DNA from: Chlamydoabsidia padenii
Lineage: Eukaryota > Mucoromycota > Mucoromycetes > Mucorales > Cunninghamellaceae
Length of the DNA stretch: 64,000 nt
Direction of reading: 5' to 3'
Assembly: GCA_025330725.1 (NCBI GenBank)
Contig: JAIWND010000017.1
Span: forward strand, 669,322-733,321
Numbering within the stretch: the stretch's first letter is position 1; every line of letters begins with the position of its first letter. This document shows positions 35,255 through 47,701 of the stretch, piece after piece. The notes beneath the pieces are model-generated. The model was not told the DNA's origin. It saw only the letters and a list, made by a program, of their open reading frames with translations, and ran no database searches. Position numbers and translations under genes: made by a program.

Positions 35255-37487
35255 ATGGATGCTCAACGTACAACATATAACGACTGGAAATCTAAAAACA
35301 AGACTCTTATTCAACGGATAAAGGAACTTGGTAAGTCACAGGAACAATACATGTTATACGTCATGCCTTTGGTCAACCTTTTTATGACTTTTAATAGAAG
35401 GCAATATAGAAGAAGTACAGCAATCGATTGGTAAAACACAAGACGAACTTGGTCGACTTGATAATAAAAAACATGTATACAGACGACAAAACCATTTATA
35501 TGCTGCTTACGATACTGTCTTTGAGCATCTCCAACATGAACGACCATACGAATGGACAGATCCAACGGAGCCAAAGGGGGAATCACCGCAACCAAAAGAA
35601 CAACAACGGCGCCGACTTGATGTATTTGAACAGCTAATGACTTCTACTGGTCTTGTTTGCCGTAAGATTGAACGTCTATGCACCAGTCTTCCTCCTGACA
35701 GAACCAGTATAAATGCAATGGAAGAAGAAATCTCTTTGGAAAAGTGTCAACCAATACAACGCGACATTGAACACCTTTTGCAAACATTATCATCAAAAAG
35801 CTACTTGGACTCTGTGGAAACTCTTTTGTCTAGTAAGAATGATACACTGGTGGTGGACGACAACAGGCTGGACTCAAAGAATCTAGTAGACGACACACAG
35901 CATGCAACATTGGACTCTCAAAAGCTGGATGGGATACGACGAGCTCAAAAGGACTGTTTAAGGCGTGTACTGGATTTGGAACAAGAAGCTCTGGATTGGA
36001 GACTCAAGTTACGGACATTGGAAACTCAGTTACAGGAAAATGTCAAAACTCGCTACAATAACCCTCAAATTCAGGCTGCTTTTGTGTAAGTGATTGAAAA
36101 GAGAAGACCATGTTGTATACTCACTTTATATTTTATTTTATTTTATCACGGTAGAACCTGTACATTAGCAAAAGCGGAAAGTGCTGAAAAGTCAAGGCGA
36201 TTGGAATCCAATGAAGAATACCTGTCCCGTGTCAAGCAAATGACTTGTGCATCACAAAAGAGTTATGGTAGTATGGATCAAATACACAAGGAAACAGTGG
36301 ATGCTATCAACAATGTGGTAAGTTGAAAAGAAAAAAAGAAAAAAAAAAAAGAAAAGGAATCATTTGATCTTTGATGTCTCATCATATCTTTTTGTTTAAA
36401 TAGTCTGTACAAATAAAAGCCATCAACACAGTCAAGTCAATGAATGCAAATGGAATCCCTCTAATCCTGGAACAGAAGCAACGAAATATGGATCTTATGA
36501 ATGATATTGGTCGACTTCATGATTATCTTAAAAACGACATGATGGATGACACTAAACTGAAGTCATTCCTCTCATCTGATGTGGATGGGGTGAAAAGGTA
36601 ATATATAAAGAAAGAAACTATAGGAAACTTTTTGACATGACACTCTTTATTCTTTATTAGATTAGAATCTGTAAATACACCAGTGGATATTATCTCAAAT
36701 CTACTTGATCCGTCTTCTTTATCATTGGTAAGTTTGGAAACATCTATCAATAACCATATAATAACTAATCTTACCTTCATACAGTCATCTGGCAACATTC
36801 TCAAGAACTTGGAATCACTACTTGAACGTCGCAAGTTGAAACTATACCATTTTTACTTTAACTAAACCAATTGATAACCATATTTTGTATTTGAATATAG
36901 ATTTGCTACTATCTTCGATTGAACAGTCAACTGTATCCCATGAATTGGAAACATTAGGTAAGAATGAGTGGGGCGGAGATCCAATAAAAGTGTGATTCAT
37001 GCTAAATCTTTTTTTAACCCGTGAAGCATTGGCATGGGGCGACGAACTAGAAGAAAACGGGATCGACCTCCCTGATTCAGATCCTGATCAGGATGCAGTG
37101 GATACAGTTATAGGCTCTGTCAACGCCCTTAAAGGTAATGAAAAGAAAATGTGGAGTATTGACCAAGATCTGACAATGTGTTTTTTCCCTCCTTTAGATC
37201 ACGTTGACAGTGACTGGGATAGATTTGTTAAACTACATCAAGATCAATTATCGGCCAAACTGAATTACATTGATGACAACAAGAAAGAAATAAGCAAAAG
37301 TCGCCAACTTTTAAATGAACGGTAAAGACATATTAAAAAAAAATGAACAGTATAGATATTTGTGTTAATATTGGTTTTTATTTTGACTAGTGACATGATC
37401 ATAAAGGGTCTGATCGGGGGAGATTACACTGCACAAGAAAGGAACTTGGAAGAATGGTTCCAGCTTCTTGATCAAATGAAGGCATAG
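35255..37487 (+). CDS. Coiled-coil protein of unknown function
   Basis: Ten exons (35255-35330, 35398-36085, 36155-36317, 36404-36597, 36661-36727, 36785-36830, 36901-36957, 37027-37134, 37198-37321, 37391-37487) give 539 aa. I do not recognise the family. The protein is mostly charged, helical heptad-like sequence: DWKSKNKTLIQRIKELEGNI, EEVQQSIGKTQDELGRLDNK, IRRAQKDCLRRVLDLEQEAL, ESAEKSRRLESNEEYLSRVK and a C-terminal LDQMKA. A conserved-looking acidic segment reads WGDELEENGIDLPDSDPDQD. A cytoskeletal or spindle role (for example an augmin-type subunit) would fit the architecture but is speculation. The sixth intron uses a GC donor (GCAAGT at 36831). The ATG follows a long poly-T leader. Confidence 0.75.
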
Positions 37488-38036
37488 TCTTTGTAAATCA
37501 TCCTCACTGTTATCAATTTGATTGGACCTCTTCCACCACTACTGTTAATCCCTTTAGAATATCACATTCCCCTTTTATCACATACTTAATAAACTTGAAA
37601 TAAAGGATGATGCCTCTTGTAGATCAATTTAATTCGTCTTGATGTGGTAAATATGTGCTGGTTTATTTTTTTATACAAGGGTTGTATTCAATAAGCCTTT
37701 AGATGTAGATAAACGATGGTTTGCCCTTTTCATGACAAGGGTTATTCTATAACAGGGCCAGGCAGAATACTGACAGTCGGGATCGGAATTTGAATATTGC
37801 ATTGTGCAGAGGTAACACGCAAATATTCAAACGCCGTTATATTTCTCACAATGCCCATGCATATCATATTATTCCGCCACGTCTGCAAAACACAAATACT
37901 ATTTATTCTACGGGATAACAAAAGCACCATTCAAACAAATCATTTCTTTATTCAATTGTAATACTATATCATAAAGACAATTTAACCTAATACTATAACC
38001 AAGTTCCTATAACAAACCAATAGCTATTCTGTTGGT
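37488..38036. other. Convergent 3' intergenic
   Basis: This 549 bp stretch between convergent ends is AT-rich. A weak GTCGGGATCGGAATTTGAA match lies at about 37776-37794. No gene is seen. Confidence 0.5.
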
Positions 38037-38604
38037 TTATTCTTCGTTGGCGTCGAGGTTCACCTTGGGGTTAAAGAATAAAGAGTTGTTTCCCCAAAAG
38101 TAGGGCTAAAAAGAGAGAGAGAGAGAGATTAGTAAAGAAGGACTCTGTGTTTTAGTTTATGCTGCTACATCACTTACTCTAACCCGGAAGTTAATATATT
38201 CATACTTGACGTGCTTGTGAGGGTGTTCCTTTTGATGTTCCACATGGTGGGAGTACAAGTTGTACGCATTCACACTGGCAGCAATTAGTCTAATAAATAA
38301 AAGAGTCGTCGTCAGCAACCAGATATAAAAATAAAAAAAAACGCCCCACTTTTTTTTTTCCCCAACAACCAAAGAGAGACTTACGAAGGAATAGCAACAA
38401 AGATACTAATCTTCTTCCAGGTTTCAGCGGCCTCTATATAAAGATGAATCAGATTAGTATCGTCTAAAGTTTTATGTTTTTTTTTTTTTACATACCTCCA
38501 GCATGGATACGGTCAGCCTTCCATCGTTCAGCAAGTTGACTTTGGTGACGAATACCAAAACGCTTGGTAATAAGGCGGCTAGGTTGTAAAGCACGGTTCA
38601 TCAT
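38037..38604 (-). CDS. COX13: Cytochrome c oxidase subunit VIa
   Basis: Four exons (38604-38496, 38433-38385, 38289-38178, 38105-38037) give 112 aa. This nuclear-encoded small subunit of respiratory complex IV sits in the mitochondrial inner membrane near the dimer interface. Seen: a basic presequence (MNRALQPSRLITKRFGIRHQ), one membrane span (KISIFVAIPSLIAASVNAYN), EHPHKHVKYEYINFRVRPYF and the family signature YFWGNNSLFFNPKVN. Two ATGs are adjacent (38604 and 38601). The gene is divergent from NDUFB7, a complex I subunit, with 250 bp between start codons, which suggests co-expression. Confidence 0.95.
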
Positions 38605-38854
38605 AGTTAAACAAGAGAGAGAGAGAGGGGGGAAGTAAATAGATTATTTGAGTGTGTGAGCAAAAGAGAAAAAAAGAAAAAGAAAAAACCAACTGTGAAA
38701 AAGGAAGCGGCGTTTAAATAATTTTGCATATTTTGCTCGCAGGTTATTTTACGTCATGAAAGGGTAGGTAGCTGAGTTGGTATAATTTTTGGTGGGCAGG
38801 CCTTGTTTTTGTTTTTTCACTCTTCTCCTTCTCAACTCTCCCCACTCTTGCATC
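38605..38854. promoter_or_regulatory. Shared promoter COX13 / NDUFB7
   Basis: This is 250 bp between two divergent oxidative-phosphorylation genes. It contains one recurrent-type box, AGCGGCGTTTAAATAAT at about 38706-38722, roughly central (about 105 bp from COX13 and 135 bp from NDUFB7), plus GA- and CT-rich leaders on each side. Confidence 0.6.
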
Positions 38855-39364
38855 ATGTCTGTACCTGGTAAGTGATGGCACCATTGTATCTTTCCCTTCT
38901 ATTATTCTTTCTATTATTTCTTCTTTTTTAATCTTACACCACAAACAATGTAATATATAAACTAATCAACTTGCTTCTTCTCGCCTTGACAGCAACTCAA
39001 GCCACTGAAAGCGAAATGGCCAAAGCCCGTCTGGTAAGATCGACCTTGATTAATAACATTAATAATATTAATAATAATGGCCCACTTGTGTGTTTGTTTT
39101 ATAGCCTATTGAATATAGAGACGTTTGCTCCAAAATGCTCATCTCACTCAACAAATGCCGAGGCGAAACCTTTTACCTTCCATGGAAGTGCGAAAACGAA
39201 CGCCATGAATATGAAAAGTGCCAATACGACGAGTAAGTAACTGGAAAAAAAAAAAAAAAAAAAAAAAAAAAACAGATCATGGGATACATATTAATCTGCT
39301 TGTTGTCATTTATAGTTACAAACGTCGTGCGGCGGCTATGAAGGCACAAAAGGAAGAAGAATAG
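38855..39364 (+). CDS. NDUFB7: NADH dehydrogenase subunit B18 / NDUFB7
   Basis: Four exons (38855-38867, 38993-39033, 39105-39232, 39316-39364) give 76 aa. The first coding exon is just 13 nt (MSVP plus one base). The protein contains LPIEYRDVCSKMLISLNKCR, GETFYLPWKCENERHEYEKC and QYDDYKRRAAAMK: the twin CX9C cysteine pairs of this accessory complex I subunit, imported and oxidised in the intermembrane space via Mia40 (family knowledge). It is shorter than the mammalian protein (about 137 aa), mainly because the N-terminal myristoylated arm and C-terminal tail are reduced. The presence of complex I fits a filamentous fungus and not Saccharomyces. Confidence 0.94.
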
Positions 39365-39639
39365 ATTGGATAGACGGTTTACAACACCATATACATACAC
39401 CGACGTAACACTACACCCACACACACCCATCATGACTTTATTGAATGATCTGTAATTCTACATTGGTTTATTTTAACATCACATCCCCCTCCATCTTCCC
39501 CGTTTTATATCAAAAAATCAAACAATAAAATCATATCAACACATATAAATCCAACTGGTAGTCTTTGTTTATTTCGTATATCTAGATTACAGTTTAATAA
39601 AATTTATCCATGTAAAACTATTCTACAACTAATTTTAAT

Positions 39640-41321
39640 CTAGGGTGGCATGATGGCTGGAGTCGACGATGAAGCCATATAGTGAATAAGGGGTTCCAGG
39701 TATATTTCTGCAAAGGAAGAAAAGTAGAATTCATGTTCAGCGCTATGTTCGTGGACAAAAGAGTGCGCCAATTCGTGTGCCAATGTCATGAACCAGTAAA
39801 TCAATGCTTCTTTTCGTTTGGCGTGCATCAATTCAGGGTCTGTTGTCACACTGGGTTCATGGAGAGCAAGGTAGTATCGTAGATTTAAAAACAGACTACC
39901 ACTTTTGTTAAAGGCGATGGTAGGTCCTTCTGTGTCGTAATAAAGGTGCAAAGTGTCCAGTTTGAGTTCGAATACATTGCTGGCCAACCCTGTCACGACA
40001 TGCGCGAATCGGTGCATTGCCTGTCCATGTTGAGAGAGCACCTGTTCCGCATCCACCTCTTTATGCACATAGAATTCAAGACCCTTGACTTTACCTACAT
40101 GTGTCAGATTTTGCCCAGGCGTTTCATCGCAATACTGTGTGGATTCATTGACCTTGTTGATGGTGGGTGGTGAAAACATGTTTTGGCCAGAGTACGGTTT
40201 GCATGAATGGATAGCTCGTCGAAGGTTTTGTTTGATGCTGGATGTATAGTTTGGTGTAATCGTTTGTGTAGAGGCTGGTAGTTTTGGCTTATTTGTTGGA
40301 GGTATTGATGTATCCACTAGTTGTTCGGTTGGCGTTGATTGTTCATTATCCAATGTTGATGAGGGTGGTGTTGTTGACGCCTTACCCCATGACCAAATTC
40401 GATCCATCAGTGTTTTCCCCTTTTGCGAATCACTTGCCCCAGATGATTGCAGGTGGTTGGTATCGTTTAGTTGTCCTTTTTGTTCCTCTAATGTTGTAGG
40501 ATGTTGGAATTGCTGAGAACGAGGATAATCTTTATGATGAATTAGTTTGTCGATAACCCGTTCAACGTGATTGTCCTTTTCTTGAGAGAGTAGCTGTCGT
40601 ATATATCCTTCTTGGCAATCACCAAACACTTCGAGCACCTTTTTAGTATATTCGTCCATCTGTTGAGGTGATAAAGAAGGTTGTAAAGATAATGGTGGCG
40701 ATGATGGCGAGTTGTCAGATCCAAGGGTTGCTGCAGGTTGGCGAATGTTTTCGACATTCTTCTTGATGCTGAGAATACGGTCGACAGGTACACCTTTTCG
40801 TCGTAGGTTTTTCAAACTAGTTGTGAGGTATCGTTCGGCAATAATAGCATCGTTGAATCGGACACGAGAGAATATCAAATAGCAAAGAGCGTTGGCTACA
40901 TCATAATAATCGATTTCACCAGCATTGGATATATAGATGATGGCTTTACTTTGATCGACGCATGCTGTTGTTGGTTGAGTATCTTTTTGGCCTGTATGTT
41001 TGAAGACCCGGTTAATCTTGAGTTCCTTTGCTTGTATCACCTATATGTCAAAATGTTGGTTTACCAAGCTGTTTTATTTCATCCTTTTGTTTTTACCTTG
41101 AGATTTCGCTTGATGAAATTCTCGTCCCTGAACAATTCCTTTTGGCGCTGGGGATAGTCTTGTTTCATTTGATAGATGATGATCCCTGTCCGTTCAAATA
41201 TGACATCGGTGATAGCCTTAGATCTGGGACTTGCACCAACAGTTTCACGGAAAGTATATGTTTCCTTGATTTGTCTATAGTTAAGGATAGGTACGTTTAG
41301 TTTTACTTGTCTCCCACCCCC

Positions 41322-41358
<37 letters not shown>

Positions 41359-44300
41359 TTGGTATACTTACTTTGACAATCGATCACTTCCTAGATTTGC
41401 ATAGAATTCTTCCAGTAGAGGTTCCATTGGCGCCGATAAGGGAGAGAAGATGTGTTGACCCATGGTATCATCAATAATAAAGATATCAGTTGCTTTAGCC
41501 AATCGATATTGTACAAAGTCCTCATCCCGACTTTCATCCACCTTTAAGCCGGTACTATTGTTATCGCCATCCTTGTCCAGTTCTTGTGTAGAGTCTTCGG
41601 CAATGCTACTCCTTTTGATGCCAACCAAGCAGGGCTTTGATTTCATGGATTGTAAAAGTTGGCGATGATTTGAGATTTGTTGATATTGACCAGCAATTTG
41701 TCGTAGTACAGTGAGATATCGTTCGCCGCCACCACACAGGTCCCAAAACCGCTGAGGATCCTGGACCAGCATATTTGCCAGCTCTAATATAGTCGGTTCG
41801 TCCTTGACACCACATGATCGTAAAAAGGAGTTCGCCAGAGCACCAAAGTTGACATATAGGAAGAGTTCTTTGTGGAAATTTGTATCGTCTGATTCAAAGT
41901 AGCATTCAGTAGGTCGCACCAGTATGACATTTTCCTCTGGTGATGATGATGATGGTAAGTTTCTTCGTTTGTCGACCACAGGTATGAATTTCATGTTGCG
42001 TAGTTTATCCCAGTGTGCAAATGCAAAGTCACCCATACGACTGGCCATGTATTCCAATTTGCTTTTCATGTTTTTTCCATCCATACTGATTTGCTGTTGG
42101 AAGGCTTCGATCAAGCGATCAGGAGATGGATTTTCCCGAATACCAAGCTTGTCCCGGACCAAAATAAGATCTTGATGTAGCACCTGGAAGCCAAGCACAG
42201 TAGCGTCTCGGTTGGTAAAGCAATCCTTTGGTGCAGCATATGTTTTCCCATCCATACAAGGCAAAAAAGGCAAATCGATCTTGTTGATGTTATAGTCTGT
42301 AGAGTAGCTTTGGTGGTTATCGATGAGGTAAGTGAGAGCACGCTTTTGTAGGATCCGATCATTATTGGATTGAGGTGTAGCCAGTTGTAAAAGATCCATT
42401 AATGGCGGTGATGATTTAAGGCCAAGTTTTTCCATAAATTTCGCTTCGTCGCTACCTGGCCGCCATCTAGCATTGCCGTTTCCTTTCCAATCGATCAGTG
42501 GTAATTGCAGGTTTCGTAGAGTTTCCGTTGGTGCGTACAGGCTACTTGCTTTGTGTCGACGATAGATCTTCTTTGTAACAGTTTCCATCACTTGATTACC
42601 ATTTTCATTCATGTTGCCAGTAGGTCGAGATACTTGTTTTTGCTTTGCCGGTTCTCCTTCTTTGGTGAATATTGCTGTTTCCTGTAGCCTTCGTGTTTCG
42701 ATGCTGCTGAGAGTTGATTGTACAGAGGTTAGATATTTGACTAATTCCACATGAGACCAACTACCATCAGATATAAGCCGATCAAAAACCAATTGTAGGT
42801 CAACATGCTATTAAAAGGGCAAAAATAGATCAGGTTAATTGCCTTCGTTCATACACCCCAATTTCTTCATTACCTTCCGCACACCCAAAGTTGTAAGTAA
42901 TTGATCACTGACATGTCTTGGGTTTTGAAAGTGGACAGTCGGTAAATCATCAAATAAGTTGACCGAGGCAAAGTAAGTATCAGGAGGCAATTTCATTCCG
43001 AATTTTGTTGGTATGAGCGCTTTGGTTTTGAAATGACTGCATAGTTCCTCAGCTGCCTGGGAAGAGAGCTGGTTATATCCACGAGTGAGAGTTGATAGCA
43101 CCTGTTCAGAGAATTGAGGAGAGGTTTCCAGTTTCCGATCATTGGCAATAAATTTCCCCCAAGTCAACAATGACAGTTCTTGGAGCCTGTTGTAAAGAAG
43201 AAAGGGTTAGTTTCTAGTCTAGCCAATATATATATATATATATATATATAGTCACTTACCCAAAATACTTGGATAGATCAGACTGTTGAATCGACTTGCT
43301 GACAGAAAAGGGTAGAGTAGAATCAGGTACCGACATATTCAAGGAAATTACTTTTGGATTCATCCACCATTTTGCATTGGCCAGTTGTAGGAGCTGCTCA
43401 GTACCATTTGAATCCTTGTACATAACCACCGCCGACATAAAGAATTTTGATCGAGTAGTATCCAGGTTGCGTAACGTTGTTGATGGAATCATAGGATTCC
43501 CCCTTTGGCATTCAATCCACCATTTCAAGCACGCCACCATTTCATCACTTGATAGAGATCGCCCATCCAATTCCTTCAGTACGTCCATCATTCCCAGATA
43601 TTGAAGTAGCCCAGCCTTGGTCAGTTTCTGAAGCCCGTCCTTGCATTCCTTGTGTATAATAGGTGTCGTTGTTGGTATGGTCTTGACAAATGAGTTGAGC
43701 AGGTCGGTTACTTTTGGTCCAATCACAAACGTTTCGTCAGGTAATGTTCTTGCTACGGTCACCGGTTGGACACCATGACTGGTCATCAGTCGTAAAGGAA
43801 TTCTGCTGGATTGATAAAACTGTTCCTCTTGTACTTTGCTAACAATATCACTTGGTGTTGATGGTTGGAAGGTGAATGAGTGCAGGGTGTGAGCAGCACG
43901 TTGTTCCAGCATCAATTTAGCATTATCGGTACCATCCTTGTCGTATGTTAGGGTCTTGTCCACCTCTGTCACCGGTCCCACCAACTCTTGGTAAAGCATG
44001 TCGACCTGATCCATTTCATAATTATACACCAATCTTGATAACAGACCACCCACAGAGAGAAGTTCCTTGTTCCAAACGCTAAGGTATCGATCAGCAAAGT
44101 CAATACTTTCCCGTTCCACCGTTGGTATAAATCGAGCAGCCATATGAGAACAGCATCCAGTTGTTTGGTGAGTCGGGAAGCCAATAAAGACGCGGCCTTG
44201 GTTGGGGAAGGGCATTAGATCCTTGAATATGTGGTGTTTGTTTTCAGAGGCATCCAATTCTTCTTTGCTGGTATATACTAGTTGAAATTTTGTTGTCTTT

Positions 44301-45656
44301 GGTGGTTTCTTCTTGGTCGATCGTTCCATTTCGCGAATAAAATTGGCCGGTACTTTTACATCCAAAGTGCCTGTCACCACACGTAAGAATATACTGGCAG
44401 ATTCAGTTGGTAGATCCCCCCCTTTACTGCTTGTGGACATTGTTGTTGATGATGATGGTTTTGCAGAGAGAAGATTGGTCAAAGGAGAGAATATGGATGG
44501 TGGTACGTACTTTTGAGCATCCAGTTGAATTTTCTGCATGTCGGCCGCAACAATAGTAAACATTTGTTGAGGAGATGTGATATGCACCTTTTTAGAGTCC
44601 ACCGTCATCGATCGAGGTTCTGCAGTTTGCTTGGTCAAGTTGAATAGTCGGTGGTGATTAAAGAATACACTAATTTGTCGAAGATTGGCAGTAAAACCCT
44701 AGAGTAGTATAACATACAATGATTTAGTAATGTGGTTCGAGTGTTGATACTCTTTTAATTGATTATTACCATGCTTGTAGTTAAGAATTTGGCAAAATGA
44801 TCCAGTTCAGGCATTTCCATAGGTTCTCTTAGATCCATCAAGAAGGAAGTCCAGTCGTCCCTTTCATTTTCAGGCACATCAGCTCGTTTGGCGAATAATT
44901 GGTCACCTTTAAAGTAGAAGGCCATACATTGCGATCCAGAGAATACACTACATCATAAAAAGACCAAGTAAGTATCAGAGGTCTTTTGATTAGGCATCCA
45001 TGTCATAACTTACAAAGGATTCTCGCACACAGAGAATAAAGAGTAGAAGCCAACACCAAAGGCACCAATCTTTTGTTCGTCTATTCATACATAAAGCAAG
45101 TGAATACACAATACCAACATGCCCATGTCCTTATTTTACCTGGATTTCCTTCAGCGATGCGTTTCAAGCGTTGCCAGTCTTCGGGTCTAAAGGCCATTCC
45201 ATTATTCTTGAAAGTGATCTTGTTGCATTTAGCCATCAAGTTGGGTAGTTTTCCAGATCCTTCATTAGAGCCACCTTCAGAGTGAAAATGAATTTCAATC
45301 TTGGTTGAGGAAGCATCGTCTAGTTACAAGACAAAGAATATATACATATATAAAATATAAAAAAAAGAGAGCGATGAGTAAAAGATAAGACAGGGCGAGG
45401 ATACGTAGTTGTCCGCAGTCCCCACTTTGTTGTCAATTGTGAGAATCGTTACCTGCGTTTTGCATTAGTTCTCTGTAAAGTACATATTCTGCAGAGTATC
45501 TTGCCAGAATCTTGTCGATAAGATGACGTTGGTTGACTATAAGAAAGAGAAGGAGTGTGTGTGAGTGGCAACAATAGAGATAGTGTTCCAACAAGTAATC
45601 AAATCAAATCCATTGTTCTTACCTTCCACCTTTTCTTCTTGACCTTGTGTGTCCAT
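39640..45656 (-). CDS. Giant sacsin-like GHKL ATPase-domain protein
   Basis: About ten exons from 45656 to 39640 encode roughly 1,700 aa. Exons start at 45656, 45536, 45319, 45080, 44947, 44698, 43186, 42807, about 41323 and about 41043. The N-terminus has an HSP90/sacsin-type ATP-binding domain: NQRHLIDKILARYSAEYVLY, RELMQNADDASSTKIEIHF, ITFKNNGMAFRPEDW and KIGAFGVGFYSLFSVCENPF, with the catalytic Glu-Asn-Asp set and the GxGFYS lid visible. The rest resembles a fungal family of uncharacterised proteins that pair this ATPase fold with a long DUF3684-type region. The C-terminal part contains an HExxH-like motif, LAHELAHSFVHEHSAEHEFY, at about 39750-39780. Function is unknown; chaperone-like activity is inferred from the fold. 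The acceptor near 41323 has two in-frame options. Confidence 0.85.
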
Positions 45657-46105
45657 TATATTAGAACGCAAACGTTCCAAGTTATGGTTCCGTTGCATTT
45701 TGGTAATCAAAGTAACAAGAGCAACGTTATAAAGTGGAGATACAAATGTAGATTGATTAAGGATAAGAGGGAAAAAGTCAAAAATGGTCCAGAGTCCAGG
45801 CTGTCTGATAATATTCAAATCCCGCTTCACTTGCCCATTTTTGGACACCCGAGTTAAGCATGATAAAAGACAAGCTCCTGGTTGAAACAAGAAGGTTGAA
45901 AGGAAAATAAATATAACTGGATGAGAACATGCCATTGTAAAAACGCCCAATATATCTAATTCACCTAACATTGAGCGATACTAATAACGTTGACAGCTAT
46001 TAAAAAAAAAAAAAGTCAAACAATTGTCCGTAGCTATAAAAGCAAGAAAATGAAGATGTATTTTCCTCATCTTTTAAACATACCTCTTCTTCATATTCTA
46101 CTGTA
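45657..46105. promoter_or_regulatory. Divergent promoter sacsin-like / chitinase
   Basis: This is 449 bp. A perfect recurrent box, ATTCAAATCCCGC at about 45813-45825, lies about 160 bp before the sacsin-like start. An open frame continuous with that start extends to 45971, but it reads through this promoter and is not taken as coding. Confidence 0.5.
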
Positions 46106-47701
46106 ATGAAGTTATCAGGCATCATTGGTTGTATTGTTTTACTACCTGCCACCCTCGTTCACTGTGGTGTCATTTGGGAAAATGATTTCAGGAACGTGGA
46201 ATTCAAACACCGCTCTGCATATCAGGTAACATCAGCACTTTTCCTTTTATTGATCAATTTATTCTAACTCACATGACATTTTCATCAAAAGGACAAGAAA
46301 TTTGATAATCTTGTTCTTTATTGGGGTCAAGGAAACAAGCGTGAACAGCGATTATCCTATTATTGTCAACAGCCAGGTGTCAGTATCATCACTGTTGGCT
46401 TTGTGCATGATTTCACTGGAGGCAATCAAGGTACACCTGCCATCAACTTGGCAGATCATTGTGATGATATAGAAAACTGTCCTCAAGTAAGTCAAGATAT
46501 TGCCTTTTGCCAACAACAAGGTGTAAAAGTACTCATGTCATTGGGTGGCGCCAGTGGTCCTTATCGTCATCAAACATGGGAACCCGATACATTAGCTTGG
46601 GCATTATGGAACAAGTTCTTGGGTGGTACTGATAAAACAATAACAAGACCTTTTGGTGATGTGATCATGGATGGCATTGATTTTGATCCTGAAGGTAAAA
46701 TCTAGGGTGAGGCATGAAATCGGGATTTCAATTGTTTTTTTTTTCCAATTCTAGGTGTCAATGGGGAAGGGTGGGATAAACTTGTGCACAATCTTCGAGT
46801 ACTTTCCAAATTATACATACCCGCAAGAAACTTCTTGATTACTGCTGCACCACAATGCCCTGATCTTGATTACTATAAAAACAATGCCTTGTACAATATT
46901 CTCCACCCCAACCCCCAGTACACCGAGGCCTACCTTGATATGGTCTTTGTCCAATTTTACAATAACTACTGTTCGGCATCTGAATTTGAAAAATCTCCTC
47001 GTAATGGATCCACACGATCATTCAACTTTGAGGCATGGAACACCTGGGCTGAACAAACAACAAGAGCGACCAAGATCTACCTAGGTATCCTTGGTAAAAA
47101 AGGCCACCATGATTCCGGGTACGTGCAGTTTGAACAATTGACGAAAATCATGGATAACATTCACCGCTATTCTCGTTTTGGAGGAGTCATGATTTGGGAT
47201 GCACTTTATGCCTATAGCAATCCGGTTTTCAATGGTGATCAGTATGGAAAAGCCACGTCGCAGTATTTGACACAATTGGCTGGACCTCCACCTGTCGTTC
47301 GATTGGATAATTCAATGCCACTGTTACTTCCTCTTGGTCATAACTTGTATAATGTCAGCATTCCTTATGATGGGGGGTTGATCGAAAGTGGGAGCGGTCT
47401 TTCAAATATGATGACCCCTTTTTCATGCAACAATGGTCAAGGCTTTGTGTTACTAAATTCAGTAGTGCTTCGGAACTTGCTGGATCATGTTGGACTGGGA
47501 TCGCAGGAGCTGAATAACCTTGATCCTATGTTTAGTGAGGATGATGTTGATTCTGTATTGACCAAGGGATCGTACATTTGTCTGGGACCCATCAGGAATG
47601 ACGACAGTTCTACTGGGATGGGGCTCAACTATATCTTTAATGCTACAGCCGCGTCCATTGATGATCAAAGACTTGAATTTTCTCTTTCATCTTTAGATTG
47701 A
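46106..47701 (+). CDS. GH18 chitinase, secreted
   Basis: Three exons (46106-46225, 46292-46694, 46755-47701) give 489 aa. A signal peptide (MKLSGIIGCIVLLPATLVHC) is followed by a class III-type GH18 domain: NLVLYWGQGN, ISIITVGFVHDF-like strand, VKVLMSLGGASG (substrate-binding strand 3), and the catalytic DGIDFDPEG at 46670-46694, which keeps the DxxDxDxE pattern with its acid Glu. Further on: ITAAPQCPDLDYY, FVQFYNNYC and GGVMIWDA. It would hydrolyse chitin in the fungal wall or environment. The roughly 150-residue C-terminal extension after WDALYAYSNP has no recognised module. The second intron contains a palindromic GAAATCGGGATTTC. Confidence 0.92.

Noticed and set aside
43227..43250. (TA)n run as a regulatory element
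   Set aside because: It is a simple microsatellite within an intron of the sacsin-like gene; nothing suggests function.
45657..45971. N-terminal extension of the sacsin-like protein by about 105 codons
   Set aside because: The frame is open, but it runs through the promoter with a perfect recurrent box and has no conserved sequence; homology begins after MDTQGQEEKVE.
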